5,421 nucleotides of DNA, from positions 1 through 5,421 of the forward strand of contig JAFYPS010000117.1 in the NCBI GenBank assembly GCA_017547395.1, read 5' to 3'. The translations under genes were made by a program, and so were the position numbers. The notes under the pieces are model-generated. The model did not search any database, was not told the origin of the DNA, and was given only the letters and a program-made list of their open reading frames with translations. Shown here in pieces: positions 4,453-5,421 of this stretch. Within the stretch, counting starts at the first letter, position 1, and every line of letters begins with the position of its first letter. This DNA is from Clostridia bacterium. GTDB taxonomy: Bacteria > Bacillota_A > Clostridia > Oscillospirales > CAG-272.

Positions 4453-5421
4453 TTATGAGTTTTCAAGATATTTTTCTGCCTGCAATTTGAACAATTTGCA
4501 ATAATCTCCGTTGTTTTTCATAAGAGCGTGGTGGTTACCTTGTTCAATTACTTTACCGTTTTGCATAACTATAATTTCATCGGCAGCGACTGCGCTGGAA
4601 AGACGGTGTGAAACAAAGAGTGTGGTTTTACCATGGCGAAGAGCATCAAATTGCTTGAAAATTTCTGCCTCGGCAATAGGGTCCAGAGAGGCGGTGGGCT
4701 CGTCCAGAATCAGAATTTCCGAATCTTTGTAAAATGCGCGAGCAATGGAAATTTTCTGCCATTGTCCGATGGAAAGATCGGTCGCGTTTTTTTCGAACAT
4801 TCGCATAAGCGGAGTATCAATACCGTTCGGCAGTTTTTTGACAAAATCTGCGGCTGCACTCTGATCAATTGCATATTCAATACGCTTTTCATCATATACT
4901 GCGTGTATGTCACCGAAAGTAATGTTTTCGCGAAGAGAAACGGCGTATTTTGCGAAGTCCTGAAAAACTATTCCATACATAGAATAGAGTTCGTTTACAT
5001 CGTAATCCTTGATGTTTTTGCCGTCAAGAATTACATCGCCGTCTGTTGGATCGTAAAGTCTTGTCATAAGCTTGATAAGCGTGGTTTTTCCGGCACCGTT
5101 AAGACCTACGAGTGCATATGATTTTCCGCCTTGCAAAACTAGATTAAGGTTGTTGATGACCTTTTTAGTGCTACCGGGATACGAAAAACTTACATTTTTA
5201 AATTCAATAGTATGGGCAGCACCTTTGGCAGGAATCAAAGCCGGAGAGCAGGCCGGAACTATCGTCGGCTTAACGTCCATAAATTCTATCATATTGTCAA
5301 TGAACAAGGTTCCTTCGTATATAGCGGAAGTATGATTAACAATAGAAGAAACTGCAGTTAAAATCGAAGTAAGAGCACCCGTATAAAGGGTGTAATCGCC
5401 GACAAGCATATCGTTAAAGCA
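4453..5421 (-). CDS. ABC exporter half-transporter, ATP-binding part (5' end outside window)
   Basis: C-terminal 322 residues of a fused permease-ATPase of the MsbA/multidrug exporter type. The frame runs to the window edge with no stop, so the start and most of the membrane domain are missing. Numbering from the Met encoded at 5407-5409: residues about 5-45 are the end of the transmembrane domain (last helix, ALTSILTAVSSIV). The nucleotide-binding domain follows with A-loop region FSYPG (75-79), Walker A GLNGAGKTT (102-110), Q-loop FQD (149-151), signature LSIGQ (212-216), Walker B ILILDEPT (232-239), D-loop SLDP (241-244) and the switch histidine H268. All ATPase motifs are intact; the signature is LSIGQ instead of LSGGQ, a mild variant. 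The substrate cannot be inferred and any partner half-transporter would lie to the right. No terminator is seen before the aspartate kinase promoter, so readthrough is possible. Confidence 0.95.
   Translation of the reverse strand, partial: CFNDMLVGDYTLYTGALTSILTAVSSIVNHTSAIYEGTLFIDNMIEFMDVKPTIVPACSPALIPAKGAAHTIEFKNVSFSYPGSTKKVINNLNLVLQGGKSYALVGLNGAGKTTLIKLMTRLYDPTDGDVILDGKNIKDYDVNELYSMYGIVFQDFAKYAVSLRENITFGDIHAVYDEKRIEYAIDQSAAADFVKKLPNGIDTPLMRMFEKNATDLSIGQWQKISIARAFYKDSEILILDEPTASLDPIAEAEIFKQFDALRHGKTTLFVSHRLSSAVAADEIIVMQNGKVIEQGNHHALMKNNGDYCKLFKLQAEKYLENS

Noticed and set aside
4445..4474. Possible + strand promoter using the other half of the palindrome (TTGACA, then TATTTT at 18 nt)
   Set aside because: The -10 match is weak and transcription would only run antisense into the ABC transporter gene.
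4633..5121. A 162-codon + strand frame opposite the ABC transporter
   Set aside because: It is the antisense shadow of conserved Walker A to Walker B sequence and has no recognisable protein features.

Overview
The window looks like ordinary chromosomal DNA from a low- to mid-GC Firmicute, most likely class Clostridia (an Oscillospiraceae/Ruminococcus-like gut lineage). This rests on the protein styles: a LeuRS C-terminus of clostridial type, a 58-residue bS21, a YclM-like aspartokinase with two ACT domains, and an FkbM methyltransferase with an N-terminal Rossmann-like domain. Strong AGGAGG-type ribosome binding sites and consensus SigA promoters agree. The assignment is by recognition only, with no database search.

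Layout: (1) The 3' part of leuS (leucyl-tRNA synthetase) enters from the left on the + strand and stops at 744. (2) A clean SigA promoter (767-795), a short leader with a hairpin and a strong RBS precede rpsU (854-1030, ribosomal protein bS21). A GC-rich hairpin at 1039-1062, with A- and T-tracts on either side, closes rpsU and also the gene converging on it. (3) A minus-strand pair follows: an FkbM-family methyltransferase (2596-1511) and a 146-residue protein of unknown function (1508-1068). They are 2 nt apart and the second RBS lies in the last codons of the first, so they are very probably an operon. (4) A 77-bp divergent region with a 7-bp tandem repeat and candidate promoters for both strands leads into a + strand HIT-family gene (2674-3015), which ends in a second hairpin terminator (3024-3052). 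(5) On the minus strand, an ABC exporter half-transporter (truncated by the right edge, stop at 4453) lies upstream of an aspartate kinase gene (4367-3051). The kinase has its own perfect-consensus promoter (TTGACA-17-TATAAT) in the 85-bp gap.

The genes are mostly independent housekeeping units (translation, nucleotide phosphoramidate hydrolysis, aspartate-family amino acid synthesis, export). The accessory-looking part is the methyltransferase/unknown-protein pair between rpsU and the HIT gene. I see no CRISPR array, transposase, integrase, tRNA, rRNA or known riboswitch. No gene-free stretch exceeds about 110 bases. The least explained item is the 146-residue protein, whose predicted layout resembles a diverged RNase H-like fold.
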